Shown here one piece after another: positions 1-6,950 of a stretch of 15,717 nt of DNA (the first letter of the stretch is position 1; each line of letters opens with the position of its first letter). A program made the position numbers and the translations under genes. Source of the DNA: Lachnoclostridium sp. UBA7122 (GTDB lineage: Bacteria; Bacillota; Clostridia; Lachnospirales; Lachnospiraceae); assembly GCA_002493085.1 (NCBI GenBank), contig DKXQ01000260.1:806-16522 (forward strand), written 5' to 3'. The notes under the pieces are model-generated. The model did not search any database, was not told the origin of the DNA, and saw nothing but the letters and a program-made list of their open reading frames with translations.

Positions 1-645
1 ACATGGATGTTTGAATTCTGGAAAGGCCAGTATGGCATAAGTACTGGCAGCGAAGCTGGCATATATTGTGCTGACAGGGTTTTAAACCCTTGGGAATATG
101 ATAAAACACTGTTTAAAAGTGTATCTGACAGAGAACTTTTAACACTCTCTGTAACTACATTTTATAAAGGAAATGTCCTTTTTACAGCAAGCCAGCCCCA
201 TTGGTGGCTTACAGGCTTCTGCCCTGGGAAATACTGCAGGCCAGAAGACCTTGCTATGCGCATTTCTATTACATTCAGAAATGAAGCAATGATGTACTGC
301 TTTTTACAAAGCCTTGTACAATCGGGTTATATAAAATGTGGAATTTCTGTCTGTGACCTGACAGTAACTTTTGTAATTGCAAAACCATTTTCGTGCCAGC
401 CATGCTGCAGAAGATGCTGCAAGGCAAGATGGGCACAATTTAAAAACAGGATTTTCTGTAAACTGTATATGTGGGTTACAAAGCCATTTATATGCACACT
501 TGATAAGATTTTATATCTATACTGTTTCCTGCCATTTATATTCAGGCATATGTTATGCATGAAGAAAAACAAGAAGCAGAAATACCGCAAATGCTACAGA
601 GAGTACAGAAAATCACATAAGAAAATACAAATTCCTGGATTATAA
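1..645 (+). CDS. DUF4474-domain protein, 5' end cut by the window
   Basis: The reading frame is open to base 1 (Thr-Trp precede the first Met at 7), so the true start lies outside the window. The visible part, about 214 residues, carries the conserved core of the DUF4474 family of Clostridia: an aromatic-rich stretch with HWWLTGFCPG at about residue 66 (from the Met at 7), followed by a PEDLAMRISITF-type segment. The family's function is unknown; members often sit at the C-terminus of larger membrane or secreted proteins. After the domain (about residue 128) comes a basic tail with several Cys pairs (CCRRCC) and then a Lys/Arg-rich end, which I do not recognise and which could be a metal- or nucleic-acid-binding tail. 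The gene is followed by a hairpin at 686-717. Family assignment is from recalled sequence similarity and is moderately firm. Confidence 0.6.
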   Translation, partial: TWMFEFWKGQYGISTGSEAGIYCADRVLNPWEYDKTLFKSVSDRELLTLSVTTFYKGNVLFTASQPHWWLTGFCPGKYCRPEDLAMRISITFRNEAMMYCFLQSLVQSGYIKCGISVCDLTVTFVIAKPFSCQPCCRRCCKARWAQFKNRIFCKLYMWVTKPFICTLDKILYLYCFLPFIFRHMLCMKKNKKQKYRKCYREYRKSHKKIQIPGL

Positions 646-665
646 TGCCAGCTATGTATTATCAT

Positions 666-723
666 AGTTCTTAATTGCAGTATACTCCCATAAACTTTGT
701 AACAAGAGTTTATGGGACATTTT
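666..723. repeat. 58-nt direct repeat, copy 1, containing a terminator-like hairpin
   Basis: Matches 1901-1958 without gaps, with five mismatches over 58 nt and in the same orientation. It includes an 11-bp perfect stem (686-696 with 707-717, 10-nt loop) followed on the plus strand by a modest T-rich stretch, so it probably ends transcription of the DUF4474 gene. It also lies just beyond the padR stop on the other strand. Confidence 0.8.
686..723 (+). terminator. Hairpin between DUF4474 gene and padR
   Basis: The stem TCCCATAAACT / AGTTTATGGGA is perfect over 11 bp with a 10-nt loop, followed by ACATTTTGCTTT. The T-run is weak, so this may be a terminator serving both converging genes rather than a strict one-way one. 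Confidence 0.55.
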
Positions 724-726
724 GCT

Positions 727-1035
727 TTAAATGCCTAATTGCCGGACTATTTCTTTCAGATTATTCCAGTCACATATATATTTTTCCAGAATCTCTAAAC
801 CATGTTCTGTAACTTTGTAATATTTTCTTTTAGGACCTCCTGACTCCTCCCCATAATACATTGCTGCACTTCCTTCTTTTTTTAATCTCCGCAAAACAGC
901 ATAGAAAGTACTATCATTAACTTCTGGAAAAAGAACTTTCATTTCTTTCATCAAACTATATCCATAATAATCTTTTTTTGATAACTTATATAATAAACAC
1001 ATTTCTAGAACCCCTTTTTTAATCTGGGCATCCAA
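727..1035 (-). CDS. Small PadR-family transcriptional regulator
   Basis: A 102-residue protein that is almost only the PadR winged helix-turn-helix: KKGVLEMCLLYKL opening helix, the GYSLMKEM helix, the VNDSTFYAVLRRLKKEG recognition helix (about 39-55), then the wing with GGPKRKYYKVTEHG. PadR proteins repress nearby genes and release DNA on ligand or stress signals. The start chosen is TTG at 1035, with an AGAGG ribosome site about 8 nt upstream; a longer frame exists but its added N-terminus does not look like PadR. The first 17 nt overlap the end of the upstream HAAS membrane-protein gene, so translation is probably coupled. The partner membrane protein comes first here, whereas the regulator usually comes first in such pairs. 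Confidence 0.85.
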   Translation of the reverse strand: MDAQIKKGVLEMCLLYKLSKKDYYGYSLMKEMKVLFPEVNDSTFYAVLRRLKKEGSAAMYYGEESGGPKRKYYKVTEHGLEILEKYICDWNNLKEIVRQLGI

Positions 1036-1804
1036 TTTTATCACCTCTTCTGTAAATATATATCCAATATAATAATAAAACTGGCAAACAAAGGAAATAT
1101 GAAGTAAATATAAAATGTATATTTTTTGTTGTTTCAAGGTTTTTTAAAAAATTGGCATATAGAAATAAACCTGCTATAATAGAAATGTTCTGTACTATAA
1201 TGAAGAACATATATAAATTGCCTTGTAACATCTTTTTTAAATAAAAGATTGTCATAAAAAGTAAAGAAACTATGATAAAATATATAAATAATATAGCATT
1301 TTGCCCCAAAAACCTGTTGTATCTGGCATTTATTACATATGGTACTATGATAAATGAACACAAATGTAGAAAAGAAAGAAGTAAAAATATGACTATTTGA
1401 ATTTTTACAAACGCATGGTATTTTTCTTTTGTTTTTGTAAAAATTCCAATTATACAATTGCTTCCCGATAAAAACCAAATTAAAACAGGGCTCAGAATAA
1501 CCAGAATATCCAATGTCACATTTAATGAAAAAAGAGAGAAAATAGTAAACATTGCAAATGTACATGCAATATACAATATTCTCTTTACAATTACTAATTT
1601 CCCAACAGGATTTAGTTCATTTCTCAATTCTTTTACTACTATTTCAGGTGTACCATACTCATTAATAATTTCTCTTTCTGATAAACCGTTAGAACATGCA
1701 GAGTCAAAGTGTGCATTTAATTCTTCAAGTGTGTCTTTGATTTCTGAAGAAGTAAAATGCCAGAACATTGCATTTTTAATATTAATTAAATACTTCTCTT
1801 TCAT
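1019..1804 (-). CDS. HAAS/DUF1700-type six-helix membrane protein
   Basis: A 261-residue protein. Residues 1-70 resemble the cytoplasmic HAAS/DUF1700 domain, with DTLEELNAHFDSA and INEYGTPEIVVKEL as the characteristic helices and the YGTPE turn. About six hydrophobic segments follow (near 73-92, 97-120, 133-156, 170-189, 198-220 and 228-251), ending in a short basic tail. HAAS proteins are encoded beside PadR regulators and are thought to pass envelope or ligand signals to them; the signal is unknown. The start ATG at 1804 has an AAAGGG site about 9 nt upstream and a promoter further out at 1838-1865. It is the first gene of the two-gene unit; padR begins inside its 3' end. Confidence 0.75.
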   Translation of the reverse strand: MKEKYLINIKNAMFWHFTSSEIKDTLEELNAHFDSACSNGLSEREIINEYGTPEIVVKELRNELNPVGKLVIVKRILYIACTFAMFTIFSLFSLNVTLDILVILSPVLIWFLSGSNCIIGIFTKTKEKYHAFVKIQIVIFLLLSFLHLCSFIIVPYVINARYNRFLGQNAILFIYFIIVSLLFMTIFYLKKMLQGNLYMFFIIVQNISIIAGLFLYANFLKNLETTKNIHFIFTSYFLCLPVLLLYWIYIYRRGDKIGCPD

Positions 1805-1837
1805 AAAAACCAGCCCTTTCTACTAATTAATATATTT

Positions 1838-1865
1838 ATTATAGCAACTATTATTCAAAAGTCAA
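1838..1865 (-). promoter_or_regulatory. Promoter of the HAAS-padR unit with overlapping dyad
   Basis: On the minus strand, TTGACT (1865-1860), a 16-nt spacer and TATAAT (1843-1838) form a strong sigma-A-type promoter. An inverted repeat AACTATT (1846-1852) / AATAGTT (1864-1870) covers the spacer and -35, and AGTCAATA occurs twice (1860-1867 and 1873-1880). This would suit autoregulation by the PadR protein, but the operator role is inference. Confidence 0.7.
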
Positions 1866-1900
1866 TAGTTATAGTCAATAATTTTAAATAAACTTTTTGC

Positions 1901-1958
1901 AGTTCTTAATTGCATTATATTTCCATAAACTTTGTAACAAGGGTTTATGGGATATTTT
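1901..1958. repeat. 58-nt direct repeat, copy 2
   Basis: Second copy of the sequence at 666-723. Its hairpin stem is CCATAAAC / GTTTATGG (1923-1930 with 1943-1950), extended by a T-G and a T-A pair, followed by ATATTTTATTTTG. It lies 34 nt before the metallophosphoesterase start, so it could also shape that gene's leader. Confidence 0.8.
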
Positions 1959-1992
1959 ATTTTGAAAATGTTAATGAAAGGAACAAAGCTGT

Positions 1993-2877
1993 ATGGGTTT
2001 TGAAAACCGCATACAAAAGACATTTAAAAATTCGCTGAGGCTGCCGCTTTATCCGTATTCACGCTATGTTATCTTAAGCGACTGCCATCGTGGATGTGGT
2101 CATGCTGGTGACAATTTCCTGCACAATGAATACCTGTACATTGCTGCACTTAAACATTACTTTCAAAGAGGATTTACATATATTGAATTAGGTGATGGGG
2201 ATGAACTGTGGGAAAACCGCTCTATGGAATGTATTAAAGAAAACCATAAACAGAGTTTTGAAATACTTTCTATGTTTTATACGAAAAACCGTCTCTACAC
2301 AGTTTATGGAAACCACGATATAGTTAAAAAATATGCAAACTTTGCCAAAAAATATTTCGATTCATTTTATTATGACAAAATGCTATGTAAAAGACCACTC
2401 TGCCCTGATATGGCGTTTTATCCAGGAATTATCCTGCATGATACACTTAAAGGACATGAAATATTTCTGACACATGGACACCAGGCTGATATGCTTAACA
2501 GCACGTTCTGGCCACTATCACGCTTTTTAGTGCGCTATATATGGAAAATGCTTGAAAATCTTGGCGTGCCGGACCCAACAAGCGCTGCCAAAAATAATAA
2601 AAGAAAGAAAAAGACTGAAAAGAAACTCGCAGACTGGGCATTTAAAAATAAACTTATACTTATATCAGGACATACACACCATCCTATGACTGGCTCTAAA
2701 GACTCTCCATACTGTAATACAGGAAGCTGTGTACATCCTGCTGGCATAACAGCGGTTGAAATTGAAAGACGTGCTATTACACTTGTTAAATGGTCAATAA
2801 ATACACGTAGGGATTTAACACTTTATGCATCACGGGAAATTTTAGGAAATGTTATATCTATAGATTCATTTTTCTAA
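1993..2877 (+). CDS. Calcineurin-like metallophosphoesterase
   Basis: A 294-residue soluble protein with the complete binuclear-metal motif set: D30-x-H32 (SDCHRG), G67-D68 in GDGDE, GNHD at 106-109, THGH at 160-163 and GHTHH at 226-230. The order and spacing fit the calcineurin-like superfamily, near the LpxH/UDP-diacylglucosamine diphosphatase-like branch, but in a Firmicute without lipid A the true substrate is unknown. A Lys-rich segment (about 200-211) precedes the last motif. No signal peptide is seen. The start ATG has AAAGGA about 10 nt upstream. No clear terminator follows; the gene ends right where the decayed MATE fragment begins on the other strand, so its 3' flank is probably a rearrangement joint. 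Confidence 0.85.
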   Translation: MGFENRIQKTFKNSLRLPLYPYSRYVILSDCHRGCGHAGDNFLHNEYLYIAALKHYFQRGFTYIELGDGDELWENRSMECIKENHKQSFEILSMFYTKNRLYTVYGNHDIVKKYANFAKKYFDSFYYDKMLCKRPLCPDMAFYPGIILHDTLKGHEIFLTHGHQADMLNSTFWPLSRFLVRYIWKMLENLGVPDPTSAAKNNKRKKKTEKKLADWAFKNKLILISGHTHHPMTGSKDSPYCNTGSCVHPAGITAVEIERRAITLVKWSINTRRDLTLYASREILGNVISIDSFF

Positions 2878-2884
2878 ATTATAT

Positions 2885-3289
2885 TCAAAAATAATGGTAC
2901 TGTTTCCGAGTAATCTCAAAAACATTCCTGTTATCCCCGGCAAATACCTTTGCAATGCTTTCCCCGCCAAGCAAAGAAAACAGAAATACAAATATGGAAA
3001 TCCCCGCTATAAAGCTAAAACAGATACGGACGGTCTTTTTTAGCTGTTTTACATTCCCGCTCCCATAGTTATAGCTTACAACGGGAGCTGTTCCCATAGA
3101 AAAGCCAATATAAAGCGTTGTTAAAAGGAATTGCGAATAGATGAGTACCGTAATTGCAGCTACGCCGTCCCCGCCCAGCAGCTTCATCATTGTTATATTA
3201 AACAGAAATGTCGTTACAGCAGCCGAACACTGGCTTACTATTTCCGACGCACCATTGGAACAGCTTTTCAGCAGAACAGATGCGTCCAT
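2885..3289 (-). pseudogene. MATE-family efflux transporter fragment (C-terminal half, both ends lost)
   Basis: A 134-residue stretch from an ATG preceded by AAGGAGG at 8 nt. It reads like the middle of a MATE multidrug/Na+ antiporter: KSCSNGASEIVSQ, a hydrophobic helix with TMMKLLGGDGVAAIT, then GFSMGTAPVVSYNYGSGN, the hallmark seen roughly at residues 260-300 of a normal protein of about 450 residues. The N-terminal half is absent. The C-terminus stops after VFEIT and runs into unrelated residues (RKQYHYF), so the last helices are also lost. The frame is the same as that of the upstream AraC-GNAT gene; only the TAG at 3398-3400 separates them. Not expected to transport anything. Confidence 0.75.
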
Positions 3290-3397
3290 CTCTGTTTCCT
3301 CCTTGTTTTTCGGTGGAAGCAAAAAACGCTGCGCCGGATAGCCATATTCCACAAGCAGTTCCCGCTCTGCAAATCCAAGACGGCGGTATTCTTCCCG

Positions 3398-4135
3398 CTA
3401 GCCCGTATCTGCCTTATCGCCTGCACGGTATGTCGTCAACGTAATCTCTTTCCCGCAAAGCAATTCCCCTGCCAGCTTATCAAGGAACAGCTTTGTAATG
3501 CCGAGATGCCGGTACTGCGGATGGACGGCCAGAAAGTCTATGCTGCCTGTGTCGGGCGAAAATCCCATCACTCCAATAGCCATATCGTCATCCCGCAATA
3601 TCAAAGCCTTTTTATCCGCAATATACTGATGCAGATTTGCGGTGTAATCTACCTTATTCAGACATGGATAGCCGTCAATCGTGAGGTTTACCAGTTCCAT
3701 CCAGTCATCCGCGTCTCCAGGCGTGGCAAATTTTATATAGTCTTTTGTCAAATCCATTTTTACAAGTTCCTCCTTCAGATAGATTTCAAGCTGTAATGGG
3801 TAGAAGTTTTCCGTTTCCCGAAATTCCGCAGGGGAAGTCTTATACATCGCCTTAAAAATATCCGTAAATGCCTGCTGGCTTTCATACCCGCTCATAAGGG
3901 CAATCTCAATAACCGGTTTTGCAGAAAACACAAGAAGTTTTGCCGCTTCTGTAAGCTGCCGCCGTTTTGTGTAGTCATGGATCGTCAAGCCAGCGGTCTT
4001 TGTAAAAATCCGGTGCAGGTGGTATTTGGAATAGTGCAGTGCCGATGCCACCATATCTAAATTCATCTTTTCATGCAGATGTTCTTCGATATAGCAGATA
4101 GCCTGTGAAACAATGCGTACTGTCTGACCTTGCAT
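3398..4135 (-). CDS. AraC-type regulator fused to a GNAT acetyltransferase, cut short by a TAG stop
   Basis: A 245-residue product. Residues 5-105 form an AraC/XylS double helix-turn-helix (MVASALHYSKYHLHRIF and IEIALMSGYESQQAFTDIFK). After a linker, residues 133-245 form a GNAT domain with its acetyl-CoA motif around IDFLAVHPQYRHLGITKL (199-216). The start ATG at 4135 has AAAGGAGGT 6 nt upstream. The frame meets TAG at 3398-3400, yet beyond it continues in frame with REEYRRLGFAERELLVEYGY and LPP, the usual end of this fusion family, so the TAG probably replaced a Tyr codon and removed about 30 residues. The gene may be impaired or read through. It is immediately followed, in frame, by the MATE remnant, a usual kind of target gene for such regulators. 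Confidence 0.75.
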   Translation of the reverse strand: MQGQTVRIVSQAICYIEEHLHEKMNLDMVASALHYSKYHLHRIFTKTAGLTIHDYTKRRQLTEAAKLLVFSAKPVIEIALMSGYESQQAFTDIFKAMYKTSPAEFRETENFYPLQLEIYLKEELVKMDLTKDYIKFATPGDADDWMELVNLTIDGYPCLNKVDYTANLHQYIADKKALILRDDDMAIGVMGFSPDTGSIDFLAVHPQYRHLGITKLFLDKLAGELLCGKEITLTTYRAGDKADTG

Positions 4136-4326
4136 TTTGCGACCTCCTTTCTTCATTCTCACCCATGCTTTATGGGCATAGAGGTACACCCTTGTGGTGT
4201 TTCCTCGTTTTCACCCGCATTTTTTTAACATTACGAAATGTCAAAGCAGGGGTTCAATGAGATATTGTAGCACAAGGGGTTTTCTATCTTTTCATCATTC
4301 TTGCTATTTTTTACCTCTTCACTATC
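4136..4326 (-). promoter_or_regulatory. Leader region of the AraC-GNAT gene
   Basis: This gap holds an 8-bp inverted repeat (CCCTTGTG at 4189-4196, CACAAGGG at 4271-4278), a small hairpin CCCAT/ATGGG (4162-4166 with 4172-4176) and, on the minus strand, a six-codon frame ATG...TGA (4179-4159, M-P-I-K-H-G). A TTGACA lies near 4240 on the minus strand but has no convincing -10. An attenuation-type leader is possible; none of it is proven. Confidence 0.3.
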
Positions 4327-4965
4327 TTAGGACAGCAGATTATGGACAGCTATGTAAACAAGCGGAATATACATACAAAGCAAAGACAGCCGTTCCCACA
4401 ATCCCTCATATTTCAACACGGTGTTTTGAAACTGCTCTTTATCTCCCATGATAAAACAGACAAAGAAAATTAATGCCAGGATAAAAGAAATAACACATAT
4501 AATGCCAAAAATGACATTGTTCTGCTTAAATGCTAAAATCCCATTTAACAATGGGAAAAACAATAATGCCATAAATCCGATTGCCGCACTTATTCCGTGT
4601 ACTTTTGAAGCCGCAGTAACAATGTCTTTGTTTTCGTTCACATGGAATATTCCCGAAACCAATCCTGCTCCGACAGCAAATGTCCCCAGTGAAAACAACA
4701 ATAAAACCGATAAGATTGGAAAGTCTTTTTTCGTAGTAAAAAAATATGCAACCGCTGCAAATGCCAAAAAACATCCAAGCCATATTAACCATGTATTATA
4801 AATAACACGAATGGGGCTTTGCAGACTTCCCAACGCACTCATTGCCATTGTTTTACTATTGTACCCATCATAATACCGACACAATATCCACGGAAGAAAA
4901 AACTCGCCAACAACTGTAAAGAGCATAACTGAATGAAATATCTTACTGGTTATTATATTTCCCAT
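4327..4965 (-). CDS. DUF998-family six-helix membrane protein
   Basis: A 212-residue integral membrane protein with about six hydrophobic segments (near 9-29, 55-77, 83-106, 122-144, 151-174 and 193-212). The ALGSLQSPIRVIYNTWLI segment (44-61) and the KVHGISAAIGF segment (121-131) match the pattern I associate with DUF998, whose function is unknown. The start at 4965 is chosen because AGGGGAG lies about 9 nt upstream; an in-frame extension upstream would run inside the preceding gene. It is second in a two-gene unit, 13 nt after the AbrB-like gene. The divergent PadR gene may control both. No terminator was found after it. Confidence 0.65.
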   Translation of the reverse strand: MGNIITSKIFHSVMLFTVVGEFFLPWILCRYYDGYNSKTMAMSALGSLQSPIRVIYNTWLIWLGCFLAFAAVAYFFTTKKDFPILSVLLLFSLGTFAVGAGLVSGIFHVNENKDIVTAASKVHGISAAIGFMALLFFPLLNGILAFKQNNVIFGIICVISFILALIFFVCFIMGDKEQFQNTVLKYEGLWERLSLLCMYIPLVYIAVHNLLS

Positions 4966-4978
4966 TTTCCAATCTCCC

Positions 4979-5446
4979 CTAATATCTCTTAATTTCTCCA
5001 TGAAAATTATGTGCTTTTTCAAGCAACGGTCCTTTTGCTCCCATTGTAAAGGCAATATCACTGTTGCGGATTGATAACAGTTCCATTCCAGACTGTAATT
5101 CTAAATCGTCCAACGTATTTTGCGGCAATTTAACAGTTCCGTCCTTATCAATGTTAATCCACGCATATTTACGCCCTTTATATCGGGTAAGCTCACCCTC
5201 GGAAAGCTGGCAGTCCCTTAACGCAGGGCATTCTTCCAATATATGGCTGAGTTTTGAATTTGACAATAGCGTATATGTCGTCACGCAGAAGCCACCTGTT
5301 ATTTTGCTTCCCGTAAAAATTATCACTTTTCCATCCCGCAGTGCATCATATTCCAATAATGCCTGTGGCGGAATGTATATTGTTAAATCGGGGTTTATAA
5401 CGGAAAGACCAAATACAAATTTACCTCCTTTATTGAGCTGCGGCAT
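4979..5446 (-). CDS. Two-repeat AbrB/SpoVT-like protein of unknown role
   Basis: A 155-residue protein with two segments that look like swapped-hairpin AbrB strands: LTIYIPPQALLEYDALRDGK followed by VIIFTGSK (21-48), and TVKLPQNTLDDLELQSGMEL followed by LSIRNSD (104-130). Between them is YKGRKYAWINID, and the end has a conserved-looking IAFTMGAKGPLLEKA. I recall a family of this shape in Clostridia and methanogens annotated as hypothetical or AbrB-like, but cannot confirm it. The start ATG has AAGGAGA 6 nt upstream. It leads the operon with the DUF998 membrane protein and faces the PadR gene. It might bind DNA, or be a non-DNA-binding hairpin-fold partner of the membrane protein. Confidence 0.55.
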   Translation of the reverse strand: MPQLNKGGKFVFGLSVINPDLTIYIPPQALLEYDALRDGKVIIFTGSKITGGFCVTTYTLLSNSKLSHILEECPALRDCQLSEGELTRYKGRKYAWINIDKDGTVKLPQNTLDDLELQSGMELLSIRNSDIAFTMGAKGPLLEKAHNFHGEIKRY

Positions 5447-5487
5447 AAAAAATCTCCTTTTCCAGTATTCCTTTTTCTACATTGGTA

Positions 5488-5532
5488 TGTTATAATAGTA
5501 GTATCCATAAAAACTACTTTATATATAAAGTA
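5488..5532 (+). promoter_or_regulatory. Divergent control region with extended -10 and 18-bp palindrome
   Basis: TGTTATAAT at 5488-5496 is a perfect extended -10 for the PadR gene. Just downstream is the perfect palindrome TACTTTATATATAAAGTA (5515-5532), flanked by GTAGTA/TACTAC repeats, placed where a repressor would block the start site. PadR proteins commonly bind such AT-rich palindromes, so autoregulation and control of the divergent AbrB-DUF998 unit is likely. Confidence 0.65.
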
Positions 5533-5567
5533 CTACAAATACAATGAAATGTCAAGGAGGAAAAAAT

Positions 5568-6104
5568 ATGCTGTCCAAACCTGCCACAATGCTTTTAGGA
5601 TTAATATACGAAAAACCACTTAACGCATACGGGATAATAAAACTCTTAAACTACATGAATGTGAAATGGTGGTTTAATATCGCTGATTCAACGGTATATT
5701 CGACATTAAAAACCCTTGAGAGAAAGGAATTTATATCTGGCACTACCGAGAAAGCCGGAAATATGCCAGACCGTACCGTTTACAAACTTTCTGATAAGGG
5801 AAAAAGCGAATTTGTAAACACTTTAAAAGCATCCATCCTGCAATTCAACTATGATACAAACATCTTTTCTATTGCCGCTTTTTTTCTAAATACATTTACA
5901 CCTGATGTACAGCAGGAACTTTTACAGGAGCGGCTTAATATTCTGCAAAAGTACCGTGCAGGGATTGAAAAACAAATCAATCCGTTATGGGTAAATGAAG
6001 TTTCTTTTGCCCATTTTGCAAATGTAAAAAGAATGATTGACCTTGTAGATGCTGAAATAACAGGGACAAACCGTTTACTTGAAAGCTGCAATGCTAACAT
6101 GTAA
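5568..6104 (+). CDS. PadR-family transcriptional regulator with C-terminal helical domain
   Basis: A 178-residue protein. Residues 1-82 are the PadR winged helix (MLLGLIYEKPLNAYGIIKLL, ADSTVYSTLKTLERKEFI recognition helix at 39-56, DRTVYKLSDKGK wing). Residues 95-175 are the helical PadR C-terminal (Vir-like) dimerisation region. The start at 5568 is chosen because AAGGAGG lies about 8 nt upstream; an ATG at 5544 in frame lies before that site. It is transcribed with the AraC gene 41 nt downstream and divergently from the AbrB-like/DUF998 pair, across the palindrome at 5515-5532. It probably represses itself and that pair in response to an unknown ligand. Confidence 0.85.
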   Translation: MLSKPATMLLGLIYEKPLNAYGIIKLLNYMNVKWWFNIADSTVYSTLKTLERKEFISGTTEKAGNMPDRTVYKLSDKGKSEFVNTLKASILQFNYDTNIFSIAAFFLNTFTPDVQQELLQERLNILQKYRAGIEKQINPLWVNEVSFAHFANVKRMIDLVDAEITGTNRLLESCNANM

Positions 6105-6145
6105 CATAAATCCGTAAAATGGATAAAAGACTGTGAGGAAAACCT

Positions 6146-6937
6146 ATGACTGCAAACAATATCCGCTATTTATATAATGCAGAAACAGGCATTGAACTGA
6201 TTTTCTGCAAAAATTCCACTATATCCTACCCACTGCATAATCACGTTTCTGTACTGATAACCGGTATCATACTGGACGGTTCCATAGTCCTTACAACAAA
6301 TAAAGAAGTAAGGACTTATAAGCAAAACGAAACATTTGCAATATTTCCGTATGAACCACACAGCATTTTGGCACATGACAGCTATTCCCTGTTTACCCTG
6401 TGCATTGATAAGAATGTTGTAAACAACGCAGATGTTATCACCATACAAAAACATATCGGGCTTCTTCTGATACAGGCTCTGAATATGGGAAAAATTAGCC
6501 ACTATCAGATATTACAGCTATTAAATTGTCTGGATGAAACCTCGGATTCTTCCAACTGGCAGCTTAAAATCCATACCCCGTATATCCACGACTTAAAAAG
6601 ACAGTTGGAGTTATACCCAGAATGCAAACTTACTGTCGGGGAAATGGCACAAAACGTTTTTCTAAGCAAATACCACTTTATCAGAAGCTTCAAGGCAGAG
6701 GTAGGGCTTACACCGCACCAGTTCCAAATCCAGAACCGCATCCGCAAGGCACAACGCTTAATCCATGAAACCGGTACAATAACCGAAGTAGCTTTGGCCA
6801 TGGGTTTCTGCGACCAAAGCCACTTCATAAAGCAATTTGAAAAATATGTAGGATTACCGCCTTTAGCTTATAAATCATCCTCTGGAATTATTCATCAAAA
6901 TACCACTATGTCATTCAGCGATACGAAAGAGATATAA
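6146..6937 (+). CDS. AraC-family regulator with N-terminal cupin domain
   Basis: A 263-residue protein. Residues 15-90 form a cupin-like sensing domain (HNHVSVLITG at 31-40, FAIFPYEPHSI at 64-74). Residues 146-245 form a standard AraC double helix-turn-helix: LTVGEMAQNVFLSKYHFIRSF, then ITEVALAMGFCDQSHFIKQF and the usual end near GLPPLAYK. The start ATG has GAGG about 7 nt upstream. It follows the PadR gene by 41 nt without a terminator, so the two are probably cotranscribed. The convergent gene 13 nt downstream encodes a cupin, which could be a target or an unrelated neighbour. The effector is unknown. Confidence 0.85.
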   Translation: MTANNIRYLYNAETGIELIFCKNSTISYPLHNHVSVLITGIILDGSIVLTTNKEVRTYKQNETFAIFPYEPHSILAHDSYSLFTLCIDKNVVNNADVITIQKHIGLLLIQALNMGKISHYQILQLLNCLDETSDSSNWQLKIHTPYIHDLKRQLELYPECKLTVGEMAQNVFLSKYHFIRSFKAEVGLTPHQFQIQNRIRKAQRLIHETGTITEVALAMGFCDQSHFIKQFEKYVGLPPLAYKSSSGIIHQNTTMSFSDTKEI

Positions 6938-6950
6938 CCAGACAGAGTTA

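Noticed and set aside
327..590. Open frame on the minus strand within the DUF4474 gene
   Set aside because: Opposite-strand shadow of the plus-strand gene with no ribosome site and no protein-like motif.
3131..3796. Long plus-strand frame opposite the AraC-GNAT and MATE genes
   Set aside because: Lies wholly opposite recognisable genes, with no family resemblance and no start signal.
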